This document shows positions 47,501-55,403 of a stretch of DNA of 64,000 bases, piece after piece. Positions within the stretch are counted from its first letter, which is position 1; each line of letters starts with the position of its first letter. Position numbers and translations under genes: made by a program. The DNA is from CAVQEK01 sp964596645 (GTDB lineage Bacteria > Bacteroidota > Bacteroidia > Cytophagales > Cyclobacteriaceae): assembly GCA_964596645.1 (NCBI GenBank), contig CAZQVB010000015.1, positions 40,268 through 104,267 on the forward strand. Direction: 5' to 3'. The notes under the pieces were generated by a model. That model had not been told where the DNA came from, did no database searches, and worked only from the letters and a program-made list of their open reading frames with translations.

Positions 47501-47986
47501 TTTAGCGAAGCACTCAAGCTAGGCAACCGCGACGTGCGTGTGATCACCGCCCGGGCGGAATCGTACATCATGCTTCAGGATACTGAAAATGCCATGGCCG
47601 ACCTCAATGCAGCCATCAAAATGAATGATCAAAATCCCAACTGCTACTACAACCGGGGCATCATTATGGAAGAGATGGGCCAGTACGATGCCGCTGTGAA
47701 AGACTTTAGCCAGGTGATCGCGCTGAACAAAGAAGATGCCGGGGCTTTTTTCAGCCGGGGCAGTTGCTATGCACAGATGGAAAACTATACCGCCGCTCTC
47801 AAAGACCTGATGCAGGCTGTGGCGATGGATCCGGGTGTAGCCAATTACTTCCGCGTACTTGGCAATACCAAATATCAGTACAACCAGCTGGAGAGCGATC
47901 CCTGCGCCGACTGGAAAAAAGCAGCCGCAATGGGCGACGAGAAAGCAGCCTTTTCCTTAAAAAGACTCTGCGCTGCGGTGGAATAG
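44552..47986 (+). CDS. giant TPR protein with degenerate trypsin-like N-terminal domain
   Basis: A protein of 1144 residues with a signal peptide (LFCYTAQAQ). Residues 25-200 resemble an HtrA/trypsin-2 fold (TASFLEGQGAIVTTDALF, then SYAGAPVLNEKKQLVGIAVP). The catalytic positions are lost: Ala58 stands where His is expected and Ala161 where the GNSGGP Ser is expected. From about 215 to 1130 there are roughly 27 TPR units of 34 residues (AYYLPGVLYLKNNELEPAQRD type; many have Y-N-R-G-K and ALADYTKAI). It is probably a periplasmic or outer-membrane scaffold built on a pseudoprotease head. No operon partner is evident on its strand. The stop TAG merges with the first bases of a dispersed repeat. 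Confidence 0.85.
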   Translation: MKPLSFLYILLSLFCYTAQAQIDKAFVQVKVYGKDSTLLRKGTASFLEGQGAIVTTDALFDGAAFAEVVTKDKSVHNIQQVTRYNTATGIVQCTIDKTLSLKANKLTTTYDLPKRGEKLLIVRAAGEGKFDIAPLSVGAVTEVESFGAVYEMATKIDHSYAGAPVLNEKKQLVGIAVPIQRDEPEIFVASIVTLMKGKETSESLVQWLASAQPSPVLLTALMDYIDGKRDNALGNFAKAQKMFPNNATAYYLPGVLYLKNNELEPAQRDIEKALSIDPEIKSAYQYLGFAFYRDGRYAEALKYYDGAIERYAVSPELSAFRGRCRYQVGDYAGAIEDINKAESMGSEESDIFYYRGNAKFQQRDYQGALADFDKAISQGENTELVYNNRGKARLLLKMPEQAIEDFEKSIAINPEYLKARVNIGDAMFNMGKLDEALGHLQKARELGESSAELYAMLGLCKYAAGDGKAALDDLNTAARMGSKDGRIYYTRGIMKLASKDYAGALEDLNGAVALGHETAETFAARGKSNFHEKKYAEAMADLGRAIEKGYQDTEVYAIRGDAAYFTGNYTAAIADYNKAIAEGASGGEIHHRLGEALFATQQYAEALTNYEKAGAAGVQHPVMLLHRGYCKQVAGALDEALSDYNAVLKKNPETKEAYAYRGQVNFLLFHYQQAITDLETAMKAGLLDNAGLTLLGRAYFETQNYAKALDYLNQSISRGETDKHAFRARGHAHYFLKNYENAAFDITRAMDEGLKDMDSYLYRGEALYETEQYARAEADMSEGIKLGADVASAYFVRGASRYYLQKNEDALSDLSKAIALEPGNGQASYFKGNVRFRLKDYDAALEDYEQALANGFEDAILYNNRGKARQLLQQYEEALADYTKAISMDKDYNRAYENRALCLYEMERFAEAIKDFTLLEKRGDLAAEYLYYFGQAYFYAGRFPLAMSYLDKAIEAGTRYDMAYVNRGMCHVDNENHTAAIADFSEALKLGNRDVRVITARAESYIMLQDTENAMADLNAAIKMNDQNPNCYYNRGIIMEEMGQYDAAVKDFSQVIALNKEDAGAFFSRGSCYAQMENYTAALKDLMQAVAMDPGVANYFRVLGNTKYQYNQLESDPCADWKKAAAMGDEKAAFSLKRLCAAVE

Positions 47987-48644
47987 TAGACTGGTGGGTT
48001 GGTAGACTGGTGGGGTGTGTAGCTGAAAGCTGAAAGCTGAAAGCTCAAAGTTTGACCATGCCTAAAAAAGGTTGACCGTTTTGTGTCAATGTTCAACAAC
48101 TACTGCAGAGACTACATCGGGAGCCTGAGCCTTTGTTTGATTCGAATTCACAGTGATTTGGAGATCAACATGCTTTAGAAGATGCAGATCATCCGTGGCT
48201 GTTCATTTCTTTTCTAGTTGATGAAAAGAAACTAACCAAAGAAAAATCTTTTGAAAACAATGCTGTCACACGCTTAAAACAAGCCGCACGGTATGGTGGG
48301 GCTACAGACCATGGAATTTAGAGTTCACGCCCGCTGTTTTGACTGGCCGGCGCGCACTATCCGCGGCGGCCATTGCCAATAGCCGACAGATGCTGAATCA
48401 AGTTCAGCATGACCCGTTGAGAGAATGGCCTGTGTGCACAGGGAGTGGAATATTGGAAAACGAAAGAACTTTCACACTCCCCACTAGTCTACCATTACAC
48501 CAATCCACGAATCTACTAATCTGCCACCCACTTTTTCCTTTCAGCCTTGAGCTTTCAGCTATGAGCTCATCTCCACCCCTTCACCAGTCTACTAGTCTAC
48601 CATTCTACCACCCACTTTTTCCTTTCAGCTTTGAGCTTATTTCT
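47984..48644. repeat. composite 3'-end repeat region between convergent genes
   Basis: The left end, starting at the TPR gene stop, reads TAGTAGACTGGTGGGTTGG, followed by near-perfect 7-base repeats (AGCTGAA x3 at about 48021-48041). The right end (about 48470-48682) holds several inverted copies of the same core plus inverted CTTTGAGCTTTCAGC-type repeats, and runs into the kinase gene. Between them are a REP-like palindrome ATGCTGAA/TTCAGCAT (48390-48410) and unrelated AT-rich sequence. About 45 bases around this palindrome match, inverted and with two mismatches, the palindrome region at 35565-35610. The part near 48215-48260 (GATGAAAAGAAACTAACC) looks like another dispersed element, from memory of Bacteroidota genomes. 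No gene is supported here. Confidence 0.85.
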
Positions 48645-51600
48645 TCACCAGTCTACTAGTCTACCAACCCACGAGTCTACTTTTCCTTTGTGAAATCGCA
48701 CCACAAAGGTGGCGCCCTGGCCTGCCACACTTTCGCACCATACATCGCCCTGCATGGCTTCCATGTATTTTTTTACGATGGAAAGCCCCAGGCCTGTAGA
48801 ATGCTCACCAGCGGTAGGCCGCGCTGTAAGCCGTTGATATTTGCCAAATAATTTCTTCATATCACTGGCGCTTATTCCCGGGCCCTGGTCTATCACTTTG
48901 ATGTATACGTGCTGCTCATCACTGGCCAGTACTATGCGGATTTCGGTGCCGGAGGGAGAAAATTTCAGCGCGTTGGAAATCAGATTTTCCATCACCTGTA
49001 CAGTATAATGGGTGTCGGCTACGACCAAAGGGCAGGAATCAGGCTCGTCAAAGATCAGCCGGATGTTTTTGCGCTCGGCCTCCTGTTGAAAATGCTTGTG
49101 AAGGCGATCAAAAATGTCCGGAATGTCCAGCACCTCCACCTCAATATTCAGCTTTTTCGATTCTATGGCTTTCACGTCGAGAATTTTCATGATCATCTCA
49201 TTCATGCGCTGAAGCGCTTTCCAGATGATCTCCAATGCCTGGTCTTGCTCTGCAGAAAGCCGCTGACGTTGATATTGCACAAGCTCCGTCATGCTCATAG
49301 CCATAGAGAGGGGGTTGCGCAGGTCGTGCGCAAGTATGCCGATCAGGTGGTTTTTTTCTTTGTTGATGCTGATCAGTTCGTCATTCTGCTTTTCAATGAT
49401 GGCATTTTGCTTCCTGATATTCTGATTGGCCGCACGCAGGTTTTGTGATTTTTCGGCGATTTGCCGAAAGGTGTGGGCATTCTCCAGCGCAATGGTGGCG
49501 TATATGGCTATGTTGCGCAGTATGTTCAGATGATAATCGTTGAAAGCCCTTTGCTGAAAACTCTGTACGGTAAGCACGCCAATGGTGGTATTGTCCACCA
49601 TGAGCGGCAGGTATATGATGGAGGCCGCATTGCCATCGCCATACACAGGAGCCTCTGCACAAGTGATGTATTTTCCGTGTTCGCTCACATAGTCACCAAT
49701 AATCACCTCCTCCTGGTGCTGTACACAATAGCCGGCCAGCGTGTTTGGTTCATCTGTGGGCACCGATACATTTCGGATGCGCTCATCATTTTCCCTGACA
49801 AAGGGAAAATGCAGTGTAAGCGACTTTTCTTCATACACGCCTATACCGAATACGTCGGCCTGCATGAGTTTTTGTATGTTGACGAAAGCAATTTCCACGA
49901 TTTGTTCTACGATGAGCGAAGAGGTAATGTCGCGGCCCATCTTGCTGAGCAGCTCGAGGTTTTGATATGCCTGCCTGAGCTGTACCGATTGCTTTTCAAT
50001 TTTTTGATTTTGCAGCCGCAGCTTTAAGCTCACCCTGCGATAGTGCAGGTAGCCGACTATGGCTGATATCAGCACGATGCTGATCAGTACGATGAACAAT
50101 ATATAATATGCCTGCTTGGATTGCGCCAGAGCGTTTTCGTTTTTCAGCAGCGCTATTTTCTGTCTCTTATTTTCCTGGTCAATGGCATTTTCATTAAGCC
50201 GCATCTCCTGTATCTGCTTTTCGTACTGCAGGTTTTCAATGATTTTAAGGCCCATGTCGCGCTCGAATTGCTGGGCCAAAAAATCCTTCTCGCGCTCCAC
50301 CTTCTCGTTTTCCAATATCTGATTTTGCAGATGGGCCGTGTTCAGTTCGTTGTGCTGCCGGGCGAGCTGCAGGGCTTTCTGATTGCGCTCCGCCTGTAGC
50401 CGCAGCCGCTTTACGGCATATTCACGCATCTCCTCCTCTTTTATGATGTCTTCGATTTGTTCCAGACTGAGTTGGCGCGTGGTGCTTTGTTCATGCCTGG
50501 AGGCCAATTGTTCTGCCACCAGTGTGTTTGCGGCCATGTATTTCTCTTTCTCCTGCACATATTGTTGGTGATACTGAAGCGCCTCCTCAAAATCTTCTTT
50601 TGCCGCGTACATCTGTGAGAGCAGCCAATAGCTTTTGCTCAGCTCAAGCGCGTCGCCTGCTTGCCGGCCATGCACTATGGCAGACTGTGTGTAGGAGATG
50701 CCCGCTTTCAGGTTATCGGTTTTCATGTACACCCCACCGAGTTTGTTGAGCGTTCTGGCTGCCAGAAGTGGCATGCTGCGCATATCTACCTGTGCAAAGG
50801 CGGCATTGTAGCATCGGATAGACTCATCATAATCCTGCAAATAGCCCATATCGCTGTGGCTTTCCAGAATATCGCCTTTCAGCATCATGGCATTCACAAA
50901 GCGGGCATTTTCGGGGCTGCCTTTTATAGTGGCATATTGGGCACGCACAGCCGCAATGTAGGCGTCGAAATACTCCACCGCCTGCGCATGATTTTTACTT
51001 TGATAGCTCGCTTCGGCAATTTCATTCAGCGTGTGCAAAATGCCCCGATGGTCGTTTGCCTGCCGGAAAAATATAAGGGCTTCTTTGTTGTGATAAATGG
51101 CTTTCTCATAGTTGCTGACTGATCGGTATAGGTCGGCGAGCATTTGATGTGTGGCAGTGACAGCCGCACGGTTGTACGCCAAAGTGTACAGATTCAGTAG
51201 CTTACGGTAGGCAGATATCGCATCCTCAGTATGGCCAATATCTTGTTGTGTGACGGCAATATTGAGCAGCAGATCTATCTTTTCCTGCACGCGCGCCTTG
51301 TCTGTTTGCAACAGGGCATACGCTTTGGCATAATACTCCAGCTTCTTCTGAGGCAGCTTCCAATTGTGATAGATATTGCCAATTTCCTGATATACCGCCG
51401 GCAGCAGTGTGGTGTCGCCCGCGGTTTCCATCTCATTGATGGCCATCATATAATATTTCAGGGTGAGGTATGGTGCCGTTTTTTTGTGGTACGACCGTGC
51501 CAAAATCAAGGCACTTTCGATCATGAGTGGCCGGTTGGCACTGATCTCTGACAATTCCAGCGCTTTCAGGCTGAGCGCAATCGACTGTTCTACATCATTT

Positions 51601-51764
51601 CTTATAAAAGCTAGCCGGGCAGAATCTACCGTATTGATCATCCGGGCTGTATCGGTGAATTCCAACTCAAAAATTTCAGACGGCACCGCGCGCGCTGTAT
51701 GGCTCCTGGTGCCCATGGCCAAAGCCAGGAGTGCAAACAAAAGAAGGAAGTGAATCTTGTACAT
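48645..51764 (-). CDS. TPR-GAF sensor histidine kinase
   Basis: A protein of 1039 residues from the ATG at 51764 (MYKIHFLLLFALLALAMG, a signal peptide); 27 upstream codons are rejected. TPR repeats fill about 45-420 in the periplasm, followed by a charged coiled coil (450-590) and one membrane helix (YYILFIVLISIVLISAIVGY). A GAF domain comes next (LLSKMGRDITSSLIVEQIVE), then a HisKA domain with LIGILAHDLRNPLSMAMS and a HATPase domain (NLISNALKFSP, DQGPGIS, GLGLSI). It has no receiver and no neighbouring regulator, so its partner is elsewhere. The last dozen residues (KVDSWVGRLVDW) are encoded by the dispersed repeat, which also supplies the stop. Confidence 0.9.
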   Translation of the reverse strand: MYKIHFLLLFALLALAMGTRSHTARAVPSEIFELEFTDTARMINTVDSARLAFIRNDVEQSIALSLKALELSEISANRPLMIESALILARSYHKKTAPYLTLKYYMMAINEMETAGDTTLLPAVYQEIGNIYHNWKLPQKKLEYYAKAYALLQTDKARVQEKIDLLLNIAVTQQDIGHTEDAISAYRKLLNLYTLAYNRAAVTATHQMLADLYRSVSNYEKAIYHNKEALIFFRQANDHRGILHTLNEIAEASYQSKNHAQAVEYFDAYIAAVRAQYATIKGSPENARFVNAMMLKGDILESHSDMGYLQDYDESIRCYNAAFAQVDMRSMPLLAARTLNKLGGVYMKTDNLKAGISYTQSAIVHGRQAGDALELSKSYWLLSQMYAAKEDFEEALQYHQQYVQEKEKYMAANTLVAEQLASRHEQSTTRQLSLEQIEDIIKEEEMREYAVKRLRLQAERNQKALQLARQHNELNTAHLQNQILENEKVEREKDFLAQQFERDMGLKIIENLQYEKQIQEMRLNENAIDQENKRQKIALLKNENALAQSKQAYYILFIVLISIVLISAIVGYLHYRRVSLKLRLQNQKIEKQSVQLRQAYQNLELLSKMGRDITSSLIVEQIVEIAFVNIQKLMQADVFGIGVYEEKSLTLHFPFVRENDERIRNVSVPTDEPNTLAGYCVQHQEEVIIGDYVSEHGKYITCAEAPVYGDGNAASIIYLPLMVDNTTIGVLTVQSFQQRAFNDYHLNILRNIAIYATIALENAHTFRQIAEKSQNLRAANQNIRKQNAIIEKQNDELISINKEKNHLIGILAHDLRNPLSMAMSMTELVQYQRQRLSAEQDQALEIIWKALQRMNEMIMKILDVKAIESKKLNIEVEVLDIPDIFDRLHKHFQQEAERKNIRLIFDEPDSCPLVVADTHYTVQVMENLISNALKFSPSGTEIRIVLASDEQHVYIKVIDQGPGISASDMKKLFGKYQRLTARPTAGEHSTGLGLSIVKKYMEAMQGDVWCESVAGQGATFVVRFHKGKVDSWVGRLVDW

Positions 51765-52179
51765 GGGCTTCTTTGTATGGTGCAGATGGCTACAAGCTGA
51801 GGCCGCAATACCGAAGATAAATTTAAGCAAAACGGAAATGACCAAATCTATGACTGTAGACGAGCGGTTGTATAATTTTATAATAGCAAAAAGATTGGGA
51901 TTTATAGCCGGGCCCTGACGAGTATACCTGCAATTTCTTTAGTTTTGCGGCCGGTTTTACAGTCAGCTCCGCTCTTTAGCCTCCATAGTTCGTAGCAGTG
52001 ACAAGCCAAGCGCGCTGTGTGGGGTGGAATGGCGCTGAAATGGAAAACCAATGTAGGCAGAGGGCATAGGATGGGGCAGTGAAGGATTTGGGCGGGCATA
52101 GCGCAGCAGTTGTTTTTTGCCGGCGAACTTATTAAGGTTGAAAAAGCCAATACATTTATCGTAAATCATATTCTACAGC
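51765..52179. other. divergent intergenic region
   Basis: This 415-base gap lies between the kinase gene and the aminotransferase gene. Short minus-strand ORFs here lack coding character. An AT-rich segment near 51870-51890 is the best place for the kinase promoter, but no motif is convincing. Confidence 0.35.
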
Positions 52180-53379
52180 ATGGAACATTATCTTTCTAAC
52201 CGAATCAACGCCATGGCAGAATCAGCCACCATAGCCATGGCACAAAAGGCCCGGGAACTGAAAGCACAGGGCACCGATGTAATAAGCCTCAGCCTTGGTG
52301 AGCCCGATTTTAAGACGCCTGAACACATACAAAAAGCAGCCAAAGACGCCATAGATTCCGGTTTATATTTTGCCTATCCGCCCGTGCCAGGCTATCCCGA
52401 TCTGCGCTCCGCCATCGCCGAGAAGCTGACGAAAGAAAATGGGCTGGAGGCCAAACCCGAAAATATTGTGATCAGCAACGGTGCCAAGCATTCCATCATG
52501 AACGTGATGCTCTGCCTGCTCAATCCCGGCGATGAGGTCATCGTGTTCTCACCCTACTGGGTGTCGTACGTGGAGATGGTGCGACTGGCCGAGGCGGAGC
52601 CTGTAGAGGTGGCTGCCGGCCTCGATCAGGAGTTTAAAGTGACAGCTGCCCAGGTAGAAGCCGCCATCACCGACAAGACCAAAGCCATCATCTTTTCCTC
52701 ACCCTGCAACCCTACCGGGGCGGTGTTCAATGAAGCCGAGCTGCGGGCCATTGCCGACGTGGTGAAGAAGCACCCCAACATATTTGTGATTGCCGACGAA
52801 ATATATGAATACATCAATTTTGCCGGTAGCCACGTGAGCATTGGCGCCTTTCCGGGTATGACAGAGCGCACCGTTACGGTCAATGGCTTTGCCAAAGGCT
52901 ACGCCATGACGGGCTGGCGTGTAGGCTACATCTGCGCACCCAAGTGGATAGCCGATGCCTGCAGCAAGATGCAGGGCCAGTTTACCAGTGGCGTGTGCGG
53001 CATTGCCCAACGCGCGGCAGTAGAGGCCATCAAGGGCGATACAGAACCGACCAGGCAAATGGCCGATACATATAAAAAGAGACGGGAGCTGGTGCTTGGC
53101 CTTCTCAACGACATACCCGGCATAAAGCCCAATAACCCCGACGGAGCTTTTTACTTCTTTCCGGACATCAGCTACTATTTTGGCAAAAGTCGCGATGGCG
53201 AAACCATAGAAACTGCTCAGGACCTGGCTATGTACCTGCTGAAGCATGCGCATGTGTCGGTGGTGGAAGGTGCTGCATTTGGCGACCCCAACTGTATACG
53301 CATTTCTTACGCCGCATCAGAAGAGCATCTAGAGGAGGCCATGCGCAGAATGAAAGAGCAACTGGCCAAACTGCAGTAG
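52180..53379 (+). CDS. class I pyridoxal-phosphate aminotransferase (aspartate aminotransferase-like)
   Basis: A protein of 399 residues, cytoplasmic. Family blocks: DVISLSLGEPDFKTPEHI near the N-terminus, YPPVPGYPDLRSAIAEKL, SSPCNPTGAVF with the cofactor-contacting Asn, DEIYEYINF with the Asp and Tyr that hold PLP, and NGFAKGYAMTGWRVGY with Lys239 as the Schiff-base residue. RISYAASEEHLEEAM contains the substrate carboxylate Arg. Length and motifs fit subgroup Ib aspartate aminotransferases (AspC-like) that make aspartate or glutamate. The next gene starts 2 bases after its stop, so the two may be co-transcribed though functionally unrelated. Confidence 0.93.
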   Translation: MEHYLSNRINAMAESATIAMAQKARELKAQGTDVISLSLGEPDFKTPEHIQKAAKDAIDSGLYFAYPPVPGYPDLRSAIAEKLTKENGLEAKPENIVISNGAKHSIMNVMLCLLNPGDEVIVFSPYWVSYVEMVRLAEAEPVEVAAGLDQEFKVTAAQVEAAITDKTKAIIFSSPCNPTGAVFNEAELRAIADVVKKHPNIFVIADEIYEYINFAGSHVSIGAFPGMTERTVTVNGFAKGYAMTGWRVGYICAPKWIADACSKMQGQFTSGVCGIAQRAAVEAIKGDTEPTRQMADTYKKRRELVLGLLNDIPGIKPNNPDGAFYFFPDISYYFGKSRDGETIETAQDLAMYLLKHAHVSVVEGAAFGDPNCIRISYAASEEHLEEAMRRMKEQLAKLQ

Positions 53380-53381
53380 CC

Positions 53382-54362
53382 TTGGGCATTGCGGAACTAT
53401 TTGAACGGTTTAGGACACTCCGGGTGCTCATCGTCGGCGATGTGATGGTAGACTCCTACATCTGGGGCAGGGTAGATCGCATATCGCCCGAAGCTCCGGT
53501 GCCCGTGGTGAGCGTAAACAAAAAGGAAATAAGGCTGGGTGGGGCGGCCAATGTGGCCAAAAATATACTGGCCCTGGGCGCCACACCCATACTTTGCTCC
53601 GTAGTCGGCCAAGATGATACCGGCAACCACTTTTTAAACCTTTTGCACACCCGCCACATGGACGCCAGCGGGATTGTGCAAAGTGCTTCGCGCATCACCA
53701 CAGAAAAAATGCGCATTTTGTCGTCGTCGCAGCAGATGCTCCGCATCGACAATGAAATCACCGACCCCATATCTCCGCGAGAAAAAAAGCAACTGCTGGA
53801 AAAAATCGATACGCTGCTTGAGCAGGCCGATGTAGTGATTTTTGAAGACTATGACAAAGGCGTATTGAGCAAGTCCGTGATCAGGCACACCATAGACCGC
53901 TGCCTGCAAATGGGCATACCCACAGTGGTAGACCCGAAAAAGAGAAACTTCCATCATTACGAGCAGGTGTCGCTGTTCAAACCCAACATAAAAGAAATAA
54001 AAGAAGGGCTGAAGACCGACGCCGACCTGCGCAACGACGATCAGCTGGCCAGGGCGGTGGCCCAGCTAAGGGCAAAGCTACACCTCGATATGGCCTTCAT
54101 CACCCGGTCGGAGTTGGGCGTGTACATAGACGCCGGTGAAGAGCAGCATTTCGTGTCGGCGCATGTGCGTGCCATTTCTGATGTGTCTGGCGCCGGCGAT
54201 ACGGTGGTGAGTACCGCTGCACTGTGCCTGGCACTCGGTATGCCGCCAAAGTTTATCGCAGAGCTATCCAACCTGGCGGGCGGTATGGTCTGTGAGCACC
54301 TTGGCGTGGTGCCGGTCGATCGGGATGCGCTGCTTCAGGAAGCGCTTACGCTCAAGATTTGA
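53382..54362 (+). CDS. hldA: PfkB-family carbohydrate kinase, HldA/RfaE type
   Basis: A protein of 326 residues from a TTG start at 53382, two bases after the aminotransferase stop. Ribokinase-fold marks: LIVGDVMVDSYIWGRVDRISPEAPVPVV, where the DRISPEAPVPV block is diagnostic for D-glycero-beta-D-manno-heptose-7-phosphate kinases; then LGGAANVAKNILALGA; DPKKRNF; and the anion hole/catalytic Asp DVSGAGDT near 270. It lacks the nucleotidyltransferase half of fused HldE, so adenylylation must be done by another protein. It would phosphorylate heptose-7-phosphate for LPS core synthesis. The symbol is given on motif grounds; a related sugar substrate cannot be excluded. Confidence 0.85.
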   Translation: MGIAELFERFRTLRVLIVGDVMVDSYIWGRVDRISPEAPVPVVSVNKKEIRLGGAANVAKNILALGATPILCSVVGQDDTGNHFLNLLHTRHMDASGIVQSASRITTEKMRILSSSQQMLRIDNEITDPISPREKKQLLEKIDTLLEQADVVIFEDYDKGVLSKSVIRHTIDRCLQMGIPTVVDPKKRNFHHYEQVSLFKPNIKEIKEGLKTDADLRNDDQLARAVAQLRAKLHLDMAFITRSELGVYIDAGEEQHFVSAHVRAISDVSGAGDTVVSTAALCLALGMPPKFIAELSNLAGGMVCEHLGVVPVDRDALLQEALTLKI

Positions 54363-54446
54363 GTAGCAACCGCACGGTTGCCCGTACAGGCGCTGCGTTA
54401 TTTTTTTTCCTCACGCACAAAGGTCAGTTTTCTGTAATCGAATTCA

Positions 54447-55304
54447 TCACCTTACGGCGCGCACCATCCTGTCTTTGCCGTGCATATCTTTGATCACTTC
54501 TGCCGCCCACGGTGGTCCAAAAAGCGCACATACCTCAGCGCCATATGCTTCATTGATCTCCAGGTATACTTTCGATGTGACGCTGCCCGGTGCGGAATCC
54601 AACTCTGCTATCTTTTTGTAAAAAATAAGCGGATCGTCGTCGGGCACAAAAAGCGCACTGTGCGGCTCATGGTCGAGTACATGCCGGGCCATGAGCCGTT
54701 GCTCGTGCCGACGCACATAAGGCGGGTTGCTCACCAAAATATCAACCGGTGCCTGTAGCGACTGCTGGGCCAAAATATCGCCATGAAAGAAAGTGACATC
54801 AGCCGCGAGCGCCAATGCGTTCTGCCTTGCTGTGGCCAGGGCTGCTTCGGAGTAGTCGAGAGCGGCCACCTGCACATGCGGCAAGGCAAGTGCAAGACTT
54901 ATGGCAATGCAACCACTGCCAGTGCCTATATCGAGAATGCGCGCATTATCCGGTGGCGCATCATCAATGATCAATTGTACAAGGGCTTCGGTCTCTGGCC
55001 GGGGTATGAGCACCGACGGGTTCACAAAAAAGGTATGCCCGAAAAAATGAGATTTGCCAAGCACATATTGCAAAGGTTGGTGGTGCAGCAGCCGCTTTAC
55101 GCTATCGTACAGGCGGGTGATCTGAGCGGGCGTGGCAGCCACCTTCGCGTCGGTGACGATGGCGGTGAATGGGCAACCCAGCAAATCTTCCATCAGTGCT
55201 CTGGCGATGGCGGCGCTTTCCTTTTCGCCCCACACGGGGTGCAACTGTGCCACGATGTGTTGATACAGACTTTTGCAACGATGTGTGAGCGGCGTTTCTG
55301 GCAT
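54447..55304 (-). CDS. prmC: peptide chain release factor N5-glutamine methyltransferase
   Basis: A protein of 285 residues. An N-terminal helical domain (1-80) binds the release factor. The SAM-binding motif I is DIGTGSG at 125-131. The catalytic NPPY is at 193-196, followed by VRRHE. The block VNPSVLIPRPETEALVQ is specific to HemK/PrmC. It methylates the GGQ glutamine of RF1 and RF2, using S-adenosylmethionine. It is divergent from ribD and convergent with the hldA-like gene; a weak GCAACC/GGTTGC hairpin (54366-54381) lies between the convergent ends. Confidence 0.95.
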   Translation of the reverse strand: MPETPLTHRCKSLYQHIVAQLHPVWGEKESAAIARALMEDLLGCPFTAIVTDAKVAATPAQITRLYDSVKRLLHHQPLQYVLGKSHFFGHTFFVNPSVLIPRPETEALVQLIIDDAPPDNARILDIGTGSGCIAISLALALPHVQVAALDYSEAALATARQNALALAADVTFFHGDILAQQSLQAPVDILVSNPPYVRRHEQRLMARHVLDHEPHSALFVPDDDPLIFYKKIAELDSAPGSVTSKVYLEINEAYGAEVCALFGPPWAAEVIKDMHGKDRMVRAVR

Positions 55305-55403
55305 GGTTCAAAGCTATAGAAAAGGGCCTGTACCTGCTAAATGTTCGTGCCACACTCCGCCTCAAATCCTTAAAATCCCTACCTTTGGGCACAAAATCAA
55401 TGC

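Noticed and set aside
48015..48050. CRISPR array from the regular 7-base repeats
   Set aside because: The repeats are far too short, contiguous and without spacers; no cas genes are present.
48061..48340. Insertion-sequence remnant next to the TPR gene
   Set aside because: No transposase frame, terminal inverted repeats or target duplication could be recognised, so it is described only as part of the repeat region.
51902..52150. 82-residue minus-strand gene upstream of the aminotransferase
   Set aside because: Composition is not protein-like (many Cys, Pro, His) and no motif or ribosome-binding context is seen.
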